64,000 nucleotides of DNA from UPXZ01 sp964541615 (GCA_964541615.1 CAZIRA010000001.1:5544-69543); one strand, 5' to 3'. Numbered from the stretch's first letter, positions 26,380 through 35,079 are shown. Numbers and translations: made by a program. Notes: generated by a model from the sequence alone, not told the origin.

Positions 26380-26417
26380 AAGCCCCCCGCCCCCAAAAGG
26401 GGGAATTAGAGGGGCTT
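26380..26417 (-). repeat. GC-rich palindromic repeat, copy A
   Basis: An outer pair AAGCCCC/GGGGCTT (26380-26386, 26411-26417) surrounds an inner hairpin CCCCC-AAAA-GGGGG (26390-26403). It abuts the resB start. Confidence 0.75.
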
Positions 26418-26465
26418 TCTGCTTTATCTAATTATATCAATATTTAAATAATATCATTTTTGATT

Positions 26466-26488
26466 TCCCCTTCAGGGGATTGAGGGGC
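26466..26488 (-). repeat. GC-rich palindromic repeat, copy B
   Basis: CCCC-TTCA-GGGG (26467-26478) followed by ATTGAGGGGC is the same design and orientation as copy A, 50 bases away. It directly follows the nrfA stop codon. Confidence 0.7.
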
Positions 26489-26493
26489 ATATT

Positions 26494-27978
26494 TTATTTC
26501 GCAGCAATAATTTTTCCTTCTGCTTTTGCTTTTTGAAGCCATTGAGGAACAATTTCCTGCATAAATTTATGTTTTGCACTTTCTTCGGCAGGGATATCCA
26601 GACCAATGTATTTCTGAGCTTTTGCTTTGGAAGAAATGTCAGGCATCGGCACATCGCCTGTGAAGCCTAATTTTGCAAGAACTTTCGTGTTTACCAGGCG
26701 GGCTTGCAGTGCTCTGTCCAGTCCGTGGCTCAGCATTCGCTGGACTTCCTGTGGTGCGTGGAAAGAGGCTCCGTGTGATGCTACACCGAAATCCCAGCGC
26801 CATTGTGCCTGACGGATTAAATCCAGAACCGGTTTCATCTGAGCTTCCGAAGCTCCTTTTTCCCAGGCAAATTTTGCTTCGATATGAGCTTTTGCCAATT
26901 CATCTTCCAGGCGGTCACGAGTTTCAAATACTTTTGCCTGACGCTCATAAACATTGTTACGCAAAGTTTCTTCGCTTTCTCGGTGACAAACCAGACACGT
27001 GCGGTCAATTTTTGCCAGTGGACTCTGGATGTGGTGGTCACTGAATTTAACGCCTCCTTCGCTTTTGTAAGGCATGTGGCAATCGGCACACGAAACTCCG
27101 CGCTGACCGTGGATTCCCAACTGTGCAATCTCATAATCCGGGTGTTGAGCTTTCAGAATCGGAGCTTTACTAAGTGTATGTACATAGTCAGTAAATTGTA
27201 CCTCGTCGTAATATTTCTCCATATCTTCCATAGTCATACCTTTGTCCCAGGGGTAAGTAAGGTATTTCCCATCGCCTTTGAAATAATATTCTACGTGGCA
27301 CTGTGCGCAAACCAACGAACGCATTTCCTGATGCGTAGCCTGAGCAATGTCTCTTCCCTGACGCTCAAACGCTTCGCGCAAAGCCGGACGGCTGATGTGC
27401 AGATTCATGTTTTCAGGTTCGTGGCAGTCTGCACAACCAATCGAATTTACGATTTTAGGTCCCATAGCACCCCATTTTTTAATGTAAAAACTATCTACAC
27501 CCAATACTCCCATCATGCGTGGAACATCCGGGCTTTTACAAGTCCAGCAGGTAGCCGGCTGAGGGCCGTCGTGATCGTGCATGGGTGCTCCGGTGCGGAG
27601 TGTTCGGGTTACGTCAGTCACTGCGTAATTATGTCCGCGTGGCGTGGTGTAATCTTTTGAAAAAGCATATCCTGCCCAGAGAATAACCATATTCGGACGT
27701 TCCGCCAGCACATCAACTGCCTGACTACTATTGTATTGGCTTACAAAAGTAGTATCCAGGGTTTGAAGCCAGGTTTGATATTCGCGGGGATAGTTGTCGG
27801 CAAATGCTTCGTTACGACTTTCTATTCCATGGATGGTGACTTTTTTGTTGTTAAATACGCTTGCAATTTCGGCACGACGGTTGAGAACCGATGAAGCAAA
27901 CATTCCCAAACCAAATACGACGAGCATTGCTACGATAAATAGCAACCAGCCCTGCCAAGATTTTAATTTTTTTTCCAT
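26494..27978 (-). CDS. nrfA: Cytochrome c nitrite reductase, catalytic pentaheme subunit NrfA
   Basis: NrfA reduces nitrite to ammonium with six electrons in the periplasm. The 494-residue protein has an N-terminal membrane or signal anchor (WLLFIVAMLVVFGLGMF). It contains the unusual lysine-coordinated active-site heme motif CWTCK (residues 144-148) and four normal heme motifs: CADCH (182-186), CAQCH (224-228), CADCH (297-301) and CLVCH (328-332). Length and heme layout match the family. Electrons come from the NrfH subunit encoded just upstream (57-base gap). The enzyme supports respiratory nitrite ammonification and can also detoxify nitric oxide and hydroxylamine. Confidence 0.98.
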   Translation of the reverse strand: MEKKLKSWQGWLLFIVAMLVVFGLGMFASSVLNRRAEIASVFNNKKVTIHGIESRNEAFADNYPREYQTWLQTLDTTFVSQYNSSQAVDVLAERPNMVILWAGYAFSKDYTTPRGHNYAVTDVTRTLRTGAPMHDHDGPQPATCWTCKSPDVPRMMGVLGVDSFYIKKWGAMGPKIVNSIGCADCHEPENMNLHISRPALREAFERQGRDIAQATHQEMRSLVCAQCHVEYYFKGDGKYLTYPWDKGMTMEDMEKYYDEVQFTDYVHTLSKAPILKAQHPDYEIAQLGIHGQRGVSCADCHMPYKSEGGVKFSDHHIQSPLAKIDRTCLVCHRESEETLRNNVYERQAKVFETRDRLEDELAKAHIEAKFAWEKGASEAQMKPVLDLIRQAQWRWDFGVASHGASFHAPQEVQRMLSHGLDRALQARLVNTKVLAKLGFTGDVPMPDISSKAKAQKYIGLDIPAEESAKHKFMQEIVPQWLQKAKAEGKIIAAK

Positions 27979-28035
27979 AGCTAATTTCTGATAATTAGTA
28001 CAATATTAGTTCTGAGTATTGATCTCTGATAAGTT

Positions 28036-28641
28036 TTAATTTTCTTTTTTGGGCTCTTTGATCACTTTTTTCAACCATTCGGGCACTTCCGAAGTTGGGT
28101 AAGGAACCAAAGCATTGGGAGTTGACGAAAGGCTGTTTTTCCCACCATGAGGGACGTCTCTGTGGCAGTCCCAGCAAGCTTTTCCGTTGCTTTTCTGAAT
28201 CATTTTGAAAGTCTGAGTACCGGTTTTAACAAATTCGGTGTTCAGTTGAGTATGACAACGGATACAATTCTCCATAATCACTTCCTGGCTCGCAGGAATG
28301 GCTTGCGGTGCCTGAGGCTCCATCCCAAGCGTAAATACCGTGGCGTGGCGAAGTCCGTCTTTGGCATGAAAATAATATTCACGGAAAATATTGTCCTGCG
28401 GCACATGACAATCGTTGCAGACTGTGTTTCGGGAGTGAGAACTATGTTGCCAGGTAGCGTAGTAAGGACCCATCACGTGGCAGTTTACGCAGGTGGCAGG
28501 ATCATTGGAAGCGTAACTCCAAGCGCGCGACGCATACACCGTGAAAATACCCAGCCCGCAGATAACTCCCAACGTAATAACGGCAAAAATCTTCCATCCG
28601 CGAGTTGGCAATACCCTGTTTATGATTTTTTTTAAGCCCAT
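28036..28641 (-). CDS. nrfH: Cytochrome c nitrite reductase small subunit NrfH (tetraheme)
   Basis: NrfH is a membrane-anchored quinol dehydrogenase of the NapC/NirT family that feeds electrons to NrfA. The 201-residue protein has one N-terminal transmembrane helix (IFAVITLGVICGLGIFTVYA). It has four heme motifs: CVNCH (51-55), CNDCH (75-79), CIRCH (126-130) and CWDCH (156-160). The CVNCHVMGPYY block is characteristic of NrfH, where a methionine close to the first heme takes part in coordination. It is the first gene of the nrfHA-resB cluster, with an exact -7 box about 60 bases upstream. Confidence 0.97.
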   Translation of the reverse strand: MGLKKIINRVLPTRGWKIFAVITLGVICGLGIFTVYASRAWSYASNDPATCVNCHVMGPYYATWQHSSHSRNTVCNDCHVPQDNIFREYYFHAKDGLRHATVFTLGMEPQAPQAIPASQEVIMENCIRCHTQLNTEFVKTGTQTFKMIQKSNGKACWDCHRDVPHGGKNSLSSTPNALVPYPTSEVPEWLKKVIKEPKKEN

Positions 28642-28700
28642 AAGTTCCGATATTTTTATTCTTTGGATAATGAAGTTCGCTGAAAATTCTTTGACACGTG

Positions 28701-28708
28701 CAAATATA
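28701..28708 (-). promoter_or_regulatory. Bacteroidetes -7 box upstream of nrfH
   Basis: The minus strand reads TATATTTG followed by CA, an exact TAnnTTTG match about 60 bases before the nrfH start. Confidence 0.55.
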
Positions 28709-28931
28709 GAAATAATTCTTTAATTAATATTCGTTAAATTCCTGCTTTAAAACATATTTAGTCAATTTATATACGTTCTAAATAAATTACAAATAGCTCA
28801 ATTATAAAAGATTATATACTGCTAATATTCAGATACAAAACAATTTCATTTTTTGAAAAAAGCATTATTATTAAACTTAGAATTGAACTATAAAATTGAA
28901 AACTTGTTTAATATTTAAGGAAAAAGAAACC

Positions 28932-29492
28932 ATGATTGAACAGGAAGCGATAAATATTAACAATTTCTCCGCAAATCAAAACGAGCTTGAACGCATTTAT
29001 CTATCGGCTTTCACGCAAGGTGAGCATGCTCAATTCATCTCTAAAAAGGAGGTTTCAGACACGCTGATTAAACTCTTCGAAACAGGTTTCGGCTTCATAG
29101 CTAAATCGGAAAATCAGATTGCAGGAATGTTGTTTGCTTATCCACTTGAAAAAAACCCCGAATTTCCTTCAGAGGAATGTATCGGTTTTGATTGGAAAAA
29201 ATCGCTATACATTGCCGAGGTATTGGTAGATAAGCCGTTTAGAGGTCGGGGAATTGCCAAAAAATTATTGGAAAAAATAGAGGAAACAGCAGTTAAAAAA
29301 AGCTATAACACTCTTACATTGAGAGTTTGGGATGAAAACATTTCGGCTGTTTCCTTGTATAAAAAATTCGGTTTTAAAGAGACTGGAATTACAATTTATC
29401 AAACCAAATATAAAAACGAACAGACTTCATTTGAAATGAAAAAACTGTATTTGTACAAAAAATTGGATTGTCATGAAAGAATTTATTGCTAA
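28932..29492 (+). CDS. GNAT-family N-acetyltransferase
   Basis: This 186-residue protein carries the GNAT acetyl-CoA-binding motif A as VLVDKPFRGRGIAKKLLEKI (R-G-R-G-I-A pyrophosphate loop). Motif B is seen in SYNTLTLRVWDENISAVSLY and KKFGFKETG, typical of acetyltransferases acting on small molecules or protein N-termini. The frame extends 12 codons upstream, but the ATG at 28932 gives the better start: it follows a purine-rich AAGGAAAAAGAAACC stretch. Its last 20 bases overlap the start of ovoA, which indicates translational coupling and perhaps a related role. The substrate is unknown. Confidence 0.88.
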   Translation: MIEQEAININNFSANQNELERIYLSAFTQGEHAQFISKKEVSDTLIKLFETGFGFIAKSENQIAGMLFAYPLEKNPEFPSEECIGFDWKKSLYIAEVLVDKPFRGRGIAKKLLEKIEETAVKKSYNTLTLRVWDENISAVSLYKKFGFKETGITIYQTKYKNEQTSFEMKKLYLYKKLDCHERIYC

Positions 29493-31581
29493 AACAATTG
29501 ATCTACAGCACGGTGACGCTGAGGAAAAACGCCGGGAAATTCGTGAGTATTTTTTAAAAACCTGGGATGTCCACGAAAAACTTTACTCGCAACTGAAATC
29601 GGATGCGGTTTTTTATCATCGTGGCGACCCGCTCCGACACGTAATTTTGTTCTATTTGGGGCACACAGCTGTGTTTTTTATCAACAAACTGATACTTTCA
29701 AAAATCATCGACAAGCGGATTAATCCTGAATTTGAATCTATTTTTGCCATAGGCGTAGACGAAATGAGCTGGGACGATCTGGACAACAACCATTACAACT
29801 GGCCTTCCGTCCCGGCAGTTAGGGAATACCGCAACAAGGCTAAGGAGCTAATTCTGAGCCTGATTGATAATATTCCTCTTACACTTCCCATTGATTGGAT
29901 CAATCCGTTTTGGATAATCATGATGGGTATTGAGCACGAACGTATTCACCTGGAAACTTCTTCGGTGCTGATTCGTCAGCTTCCGCTGGATGAAGTGGTG
30001 AGCGGGAAATTCGGCAACCGATGTACAGAATCCGGGAAAGCGCCCGAAAATGAGCTTTTAGAAGTGAAAGGTGCTTTGATGAAACTTGGCAAACCCGAAA
30101 ATCATCCTTTCTATGGCTGGGACAACGAATACGGCAGGCACGACGAAAAGGTAGAAGATTTCAGAGCATCAAAATATTTGGTTTCCAATGAAGAATACTT
30201 AGAATTTATCAAAGACGGCGGATATAGAAATGAGGAATTTTGGACAGAGGAAGGTTGGAACTGGCGGAATTTTAAACAAGCTGAAATGCCGTTGTTTTGG
30301 AGAAAAAACGGCGAGGAATACTCGTTGAGATTAGTAGCAGAAGAAATCCCGATGCCTTGGAATTGGCCGGCTGAAGTGAATTATCTGGAAGCAAAAGCCT
30401 TTGCCAACTGGAAAAGCAAACAGACCGGTAAAACCTACCGGCTTCCTACCGAAGCTGAATGGTACAGGCTCTTTGAGGTGGCTGGGATGAAGGATGTGGT
30501 GGACTGGAACGGAGCTCCCGGAAATATCAATCTGGAATATTACACCTCGCCCTGCCCTGTCGATAAATTTCAGCATGGTGATTTCTGCGACATAGCAGGT
30601 AATGTCTGGCAGTGGACTGAAACACCTATCACAGGTTTTTCAGGCTTCAAAGTACATCCGATGTACGATGATTTTTCTACTCCTACCTTTGACGGAAAAC
30701 ACAATCTGATCAAAGGAGGATCGTGGATTTCGACCGGAAATGAAGCTACGTATCACTCACGGTACGCATTTCGCAGGCATTTTTACCAGCATGCCGGATT
30801 CCGTTTAGTAGAATCAGATGTTCCGCTGAAAATCCAGCAAGCCGATTACGAAACAGACGAAGAAGTAACGCTATCCTGCGAAACAAATTGGGGTGATAAT
30901 TTCACCATTTACCCAAAATTCTCAAAAGTTCTGATTAAAATCATCACCGATATTGCCGGAGAAAATCCGGAATTACGCATCCTCGATCTGAACGCAGACA
31001 CAGGACGCCTGGCCTTTGAGCTGGCTCAGTATTATAATGACATTACAGCAATTGACTTCACTGCGAGGATGATACGCATGCCGATTCAGTTGCAGGAGCA
31101 GGGATTTATGCGCTACACAATAAAAGACGAAGGTGAACTGGTTTTCTACCGCGATGTAGTGTTGTCGGATTTCGGACTTGAAAAAGGAAAGGACAACATC
31201 CTTTTTATGCAGGCCGATGCCATGAATCTGAAACCTAATTTTACGGGATATGATGTGATAATTGTACCAAATCTGCTGGAAGAACTGCATAATCCGAAGG
31301 CATTTTTGGAACAAATACATGAACGGCTCAACGAAAACGGACTGCTCTTTATCGCCTCCACATACGAATGGAACGAAGCACGCACAAAACGTGAAAACTG
31401 GCCCGGCGGATTCAAGCAGGATGGTGAACCGGTTACTTCGCTGGATGGAATCAAGTTGATTTTGAATAAAAACTTTGATTTACAAGGTGATCCGATCGAC
31501 TTGAATTCTTATTTGAAAAAATCTTCGAGAACCACGGAAGTGCGACTCTCGCAAGTTACTGTTTGGAGGAAGAGAAGATAG
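29473..31581 (+). CDS. ovoA: OvoA: 5-histidylcysteine sulfoxide synthase / 5-thiohistidine methyltransferase
   Basis: OvoA is the iron- and oxygen-dependent enzyme that joins cysteine to C5 of histidine on the way to the antioxidant ovothiol; the C-terminal methyltransferase later methylates the thiohistidine product. The 702 residues show three parts. A DinB-like helical domain (about 25-180) contains the likely iron ligands His64 and His155/His159 of HERIHLE. An FGE-sulfatase-fold domain (about 195-450) includes YRLPTEAEWYRLFEVAG, DIAGNVWQW and LIKGGSW. The SAM-dependent methyltransferase domain (about 475-702) has motif I ILDLNADTGRLAFELAQ and the OvoA-typical TKRENWPGGF. The motif I glycines (usual GCGxG) are partly replaced, as is seen in this family. 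The middle PLP-dependent lyase, OvoB, is not encoded here. Confidence 0.9.
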   Translation: MKEFIAKTIDLQHGDAEEKRREIREYFLKTWDVHEKLYSQLKSDAVFYHRGDPLRHVILFYLGHTAVFFINKLILSKIIDKRINPEFESIFAIGVDEMSWDDLDNNHYNWPSVPAVREYRNKAKELILSLIDNIPLTLPIDWINPFWIIMMGIEHERIHLETSSVLIRQLPLDEVVSGKFGNRCTESGKAPENELLEVKGALMKLGKPENHPFYGWDNEYGRHDEKVEDFRASKYLVSNEEYLEFIKDGGYRNEEFWTEEGWNWRNFKQAEMPLFWRKNGEEYSLRLVAEEIPMPWNWPAEVNYLEAKAFANWKSKQTGKTYRLPTEAEWYRLFEVAGMKDVVDWNGAPGNINLEYYTSPCPVDKFQHGDFCDIAGNVWQWTETPITGFSGFKVHPMYDDFSTPTFDGKHNLIKGGSWISTGNEATYHSRYAFRRHFYQHAGFRLVESDVPLKIQQADYETDEEVTLSCETNWGDNFTIYPKFSKVLIKIITDIAGENPELRILDLNADTGRLAFELAQYYNDITAIDFTARMIRMPIQLQEQGFMRYTIKDEGELVFYRDVVLSDFGLEKGKDNILFMQADAMNLKPNFTGYDVIIVPNLLEELHNPKAFLEQIHERLNENGLLFIASTYEWNEARTKRENWPGGFKQDGEPVTSLDGIKLILNKNFDLQGDPIDLNSYLKKSSRTTEVRLSQVTVWRKRR

Positions 31582-31585
31582 ATAC

Positions 31586-31632
31586 GAGTTTCGAGTTACG
31601 AGTTCCAAGTCGGAACTCGGAACTCAGAACTC
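31586..31632. repeat. Inverted repeat built from 7-base units
   Basis: Three 7-base units of the form GAGTTNN (31586-31606), a 5-base loop AAGTC, and three units NGAACTC (31612-31632) make two 21-base arms that match at 18 of 21 positions. It sits between the convergent ovoA and icd stop codons and could act as a terminator, though it lacks a clear T run. Confidence 0.8.
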
Positions 31633-31650
31633 AATGCTCTTAACTTAATA

Positions 31651-32880
31651 TTACCTGTTTAATTTCTCATCCAGATTTTCTTTGATTGCTCCCAAGAATT
31701 CCTGCGTATTCAGGTAGTCATCTCGCTTAATGTCTTCACCATGAACTAAAATGGCAAGGTCTTTTGTCATTTTGCCGGATTCCACTGTTTCTACGCACAC
31801 CTGTTCCAATTTTTCGCAAAAATCAATCAATTCCTGATTTCCATCCAATTTTCCACGATGCATAAGTCCTTGTGTCCAGGCGAAAATAGAAGCAATCGGA
31901 TTGGTGGAGGTCTCCTTACCTTGCTGATGCTGACGGTAATGACGGGTAACAGTTCCATGTGCCGCCTCAGCTTCCACGGTTTTTCCGTCAGGCGTCACCA
32001 GCACAGACGACATCAAACCTAACGATCCGAAACCCTGAGCAACCGTATCAGACTGTACATCACCGTCGTAGTTTTTACAAGCCCACACAAATCCACCGTT
32101 CCATTTCATGGCTGAAGCTACCATATCGTCGATCAGGCGGTGCTCGTAAATGATACCGGCTTCCTCAAATTTTTCTTTGAATTCTGCCTCATACACTTCG
32201 GCAAAAATATCTTTGAAACGGCCGTCGTAAGCTTTCAGAATCGTGTTTTTTGTAGAAAGATACAGCGGATATTTTTTGGTCAATGCCATTTGGAAAGAAG
32301 AACGTGCAAATCCGTAAATTGACTCATCCGTATTGTACATCGCCATGGCTACGCCACCGCCTTTGAAATCGTACACTTCCCACGATTGCTCTTCGCCGTT
32401 TTCATCGGTAAAAGTCAGTTTCAGTTTTCCTTTGCCGGTAATCACTTTATCCGTAGCCCGGTATTGATCACCGAAAGCATGACGTCCGATGATGATCGGC
32501 TGAGTCCATCCCTGAACGTATCGGGGAATGTTACTGCAAATAATCGGTTCGCGAAACACGGTTCCACCCACGATGTTACGAATGGTGCCATTCGGAGATT
32601 TCCACATGTGCTTCAATCCGAATTCCTCCACACGTGCTTCGTCAGGAGTGATGGTGGCACATTTGATTCCCACGTTGTATTTTTTAATCGCCTCGGCCGC
32701 GTCAATCGTAATCTGATCGTTGGTTTCATCTCGGCTTTGAATGCTCAAATCATAATATTTTATATCCAAATCGAGATAAGGAAGAATCAGCTGTTCTTTG
32801 ATAAATGACCAGATTATCCGCGTCATTTCATCGCCGTCCAGCTCTACTACGGGATTTTGTACTTTAATTTTTTGTGTCAT
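31651..32880 (-). CDS. icd: Isocitrate dehydrogenase (NADP-dependent, homodimeric eukaryote-like type)
   Basis: This cytosolic TCA-cycle enzyme oxidatively decarboxylates isocitrate to 2-oxoglutarate. The 409-residue sequence is of the subfamily shared with eukaryotic NADP-IDH. Visible blocks are NPVVELDGDEMTRIIWSFIK, KSPNGTIRNIVGGTVFREPI (phosphorylation or substrate loop with SPNGT), IGRHAFGDQYRATDKV, KWNGGFVWACKNYDGDVQSD (metal-binding aspartates) and AAHGTVTRHYRQHQQGKETS (NADP site). Enzymes of this type are typical for Bacteroidetes. It is monocistronic and faces ovoA. Confidence 0.97.
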   Translation of the reverse strand: MTQKIKVQNPVVELDGDEMTRIIWSFIKEQLILPYLDLDIKYYDLSIQSRDETNDQITIDAAEAIKKYNVGIKCATITPDEARVEEFGLKHMWKSPNGTIRNIVGGTVFREPIICSNIPRYVQGWTQPIIIGRHAFGDQYRATDKVITGKGKLKLTFTDENGEEQSWEVYDFKGGGVAMAMYNTDESIYGFARSSFQMALTKKYPLYLSTKNTILKAYDGRFKDIFAEVYEAEFKEKFEEAGIIYEHRLIDDMVASAMKWNGGFVWACKNYDGDVQSDTVAQGFGSLGLMSSVLVTPDGKTVEAEAAHGTVTRHYRQHQQGKETSTNPIASIFAWTQGLMHRGKLDGNQELIDFCEKLEQVCVETVESGKMTKDLAILVHGEDIKRDDYLNTQEFLGAIKENLDEKLNR

Positions 32881-32955
32881 CGTATATTTAATTTTGTAAT
32901 TTGTTATAGTTTTAACAAAAATACCAACAATTTATTTCAAAAAAAAGGAATTCAG

Positions 32956-33324
32956 CTATTTTTTATTCGATTTCAAATCCAATTCATTCATTCTGTAAAC
33001 GACCATTTCCCGGATCAAATCGAGCGGAAGCGGTTTGTCGTGTGGAAATTGCACGGTTCCTTTGCTGGTTTTGTACTCCGAAAGCCGATCCAGAAATGCA
33101 TCTTTTCCGGAGGGAAGCGCATAAAATCCGATGTGCTTTTTGAAAGCGGCAAAATAGATCAAGATTCGTTTCCTGTACTTGAATGCAGGCATATCATAGC
33201 TGATAACTTCTTCAGCTTCGGGCACGGTTTCGTGAACCAAACTGCGGATAGAGGCCAGTTTTTCAACGATTTCCGGTGAAAACTGAGAGAAATAATGTTC
33301 GAAATCTGTAAATTGAATTCTCAT
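32956..33324 (-). CDS. DUF1801 (YdhG-like) family protein
   Basis: This 122-residue cytosolic protein matches the DUF1801 pattern: VPEAEEVISYDMPAFKYRKR, an aromatic-rich FAAFKKHIGFYALPSG stretch, and the final ISL-type helix around PLDLIREMVVYR. Members resemble the frataxin fold, and one has been proposed as an iron chaperone, but function is largely unknown. It lies upstream of icd on the same strand with a 75-base gap. Confidence 0.85.
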   Translation of the reverse strand: MRIQFTDFEHYFSQFSPEIVEKLASIRSLVHETVPEAEEVISYDMPAFKYRKRILIYFAAFKKHIGFYALPSGKDAFLDRLSEYKTSKGTVQFPHDKPLPLDLIREMVVYRMNELDLKSNKK

Positions 33325-33469
33325 ATCAGAAATAATTTGAGATTAGCATTTTTGAACTAACAATAAAAAGTTCCTGAATGTTTGAAATAAATTTTCGAAA
33401 AATTGAGACTTCTGAACAATATTTGATTAAATTCGTATTCTTTTATCCGTTCAATTGTAGTAAATGAAA

Positions 33470-33477
33470 TAATTTTG
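33470..33477 (+). promoter_or_regulatory. Bacteroidetes -7 box upstream of the first sulfatase
   Basis: TAATTTTG matches TAnnTTTG exactly. It overlaps the upstream in-frame ATG at 33475, which argues for the start at 33505. Confidence 0.5.
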
Positions 33478-33504
33478 TATCAAATTTTTTCCACAAAAAA
33501 TATT

Positions 33505-35079
33505 ATGGTCATTCTGCATAAAAAATCACAGTTGGTGTTGGCTACATTTGGAAGCAGCATTTTAATTGTATCATGCTCCACTGCCAAAGAATATAATCAG
33601 TCGATTGAGAAACCGCTCAACATCATCTACATCATGTCTGACGACCACACACGGCAGGCTATCAGTGCTTATTCTGACCGCTACGGACTCACTACTCCCA
33701 ACATCGATAAAATTGCAGAAGAAGGTCTGATTTTCAATAACAGCTATGTAGCCAATTCCATTTCGGGACCCAGCAGAGCTTGTATGCTGACCGGAAAACA
33801 CAGCCACAAAAATGGTTTTATGAATAACAGCAATCGGTTTGACGGCACACAGCAAACCATGCCAAAATTACTCCAACAAGCAGGATACCAAACGGCAATA
33901 GTGGGAAAATGGCACCTTTCTTCTGACCCTACCGGATTTGATTACTGGGATATACTGCCCGGTCAAGGTGACTATTATTCTCCTGTAATGTACACCAAAG
34001 ACTCCAGAAGCACTTATCCGGGACGTTATGTTACCGATTTGATTACTGACAAAAGCATTGATTGGCTCGAACACAGGGATGCGGGTAAACCATTTTGTCT
34101 CTTTGTACATCACAAGGCAGTCCACCGCAACTTTATGGGAAATGTGTATGCAGATCTGATGGCTTTTGAAGGGAAAGAATATCTGTTGCCGGAAAATTTT
34201 CACGATGATTATAAAGGGAGGAATGCTGCCGCCGCACAAGAAATGACGATTTCAACACATTTTTCTTGGGAATATGATCTGAAAGTAAAAAGTCCTGACG
34301 GCACAGCTGCAATACATGATTTCGGTGGCTACAACAGGATGAATAAACTTGAAAAAGCCATTTGGGACAGCGTGTACAACCCTGTACAGCGTGAAATTAA
34401 TGAGAAAAAACTTTCCGGAAAAGAACTGACCGAGTGGAAATATCAACGCTACATTAAGGATTATCTAAAAACTGCAAAATCAATGGACGATAATATCGGA
34501 CGGTTGATGCAGTACTTGAAAGAACATGACTTGCTGGAAAACACCATTATCGTATATACCTCAGACCAGGGGTTTTATATGGGCGAGCACGGCTGGTATG
34601 ACAAACGTTTCATGTACGAAGAATCATTCAGCACACCTATGATTGTGCGTATGCCGGAGCGATTTAATGCTAAAGGAGAAATTAATGAATTTGTTCAGAA
34701 CATAGACCACGCTCCTACTTTTCTGGAAGTTGCACGTGTGAAAATCCCCGAAGACATTCAAGGTATTTCCTATTTGCCTCTTCTGAAAGGAAAGCATCCG
34801 AAAAACTGGCGTAAGTCGCTTTACTACCATTTCTATGAATATCCCGGAGAACATGCGGTGAGAAGGCACTATGGAATCCGAAACGAACGCTATAAGCTGA
34901 TTCATTTCTACGACGACATCGATGCATGGGAGCTTTACGATCTGAAAAACGATCCTACGGAAATGAATAATCTGATAGACGACCCGAGCCGGAAAAAAAC
35001 GATTCATGCGCTAAAAAAACAGCTTTGGAAATTGCAAAAGAAGTACGATGACCCGATTAGAAATGAATTTCCATTGTAA
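33505..35079 (+). CDS. Exported S1-family sulfatase, Ser-type (possibly GlcNAc-6-sulfatase-like)
   Basis: This 524-residue protein hydrolyses sulfate esters, probably on glycans. It begins with a lipoprotein signal (SSILIVSCS). The metal-binding start IIYIMSDDHTRQAI and the catalytic motif SGPSRACMLTGKHSHKNGF follow; the nucleophile is Ser in S-G-P-S-R, which must be converted to formylglycine by an anaerobic-type maturase (anSME). Later blocks are GKWHLSSDPTGFDYW, VYTSDQGFYMGEHGWYDKRF and DNP-like WELYDLKNDPTEMNNL. The overall pattern resembles N-acetylglucosamine-6-sulfatases, but substrate is not certain. An in-frame ATG ten codons upstream overlaps the -7 box and is rejected. Confidence 0.93.
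   Translation: MVILHKKSQLVLATFGSSILIVSCSTAKEYNQSIEKPLNIIYIMSDDHTRQAISAYSDRYGLTTPNIDKIAEEGLIFNNSYVANSISGPSRACMLTGKHSHKNGFMNNSNRFDGTQQTMPKLLQQAGYQTAIVGKWHLSSDPTGFDYWDILPGQGDYYSPVMYTKDSRSTYPGRYVTDLITDKSIDWLEHRDAGKPFCLFVHHKAVHRNFMGNVYADLMAFEGKEYLLPENFHDDYKGRNAAAAQEMTISTHFSWEYDLKVKSPDGTAAIHDFGGYNRMNKLEKAIWDSVYNPVQREINEKKLSGKELTEWKYQRYIKDYLKTAKSMDDNIGRLMQYLKEHDLLENTIIVYTSDQGFYMGEHGWYDKRFMYEESFSTPMIVRMPERFNAKGEINEFVQNIDHAPTFLEVARVKIPEDIQGISYLPLLKGKHPKNWRKSLYYHFYEYPGEHAVRRHYGIRNERYKLIHFYDDIDAWELYDLKNDPTEMNNLIDDPSRKKTIHALKKQLWKLQKKYDDPIRNEFPL

Noticed and set aside
26884..27660. 258-codon open frame on the plus strand opposite nrfA
   Set aside because: It lies fully inside nrfA, whose five heme motifs are certain, and its translation has no recognisable domain.
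29473..31581. OvoA read as a formylglycine-generating enzyme for the nearby sulfatases
   Set aside because: The FGE-like fold is present, but the DinB-like and methyltransferase domains and the HERIHLE iron site define OvoA. The sulfatases are Ser-type and would need an anSME instead.
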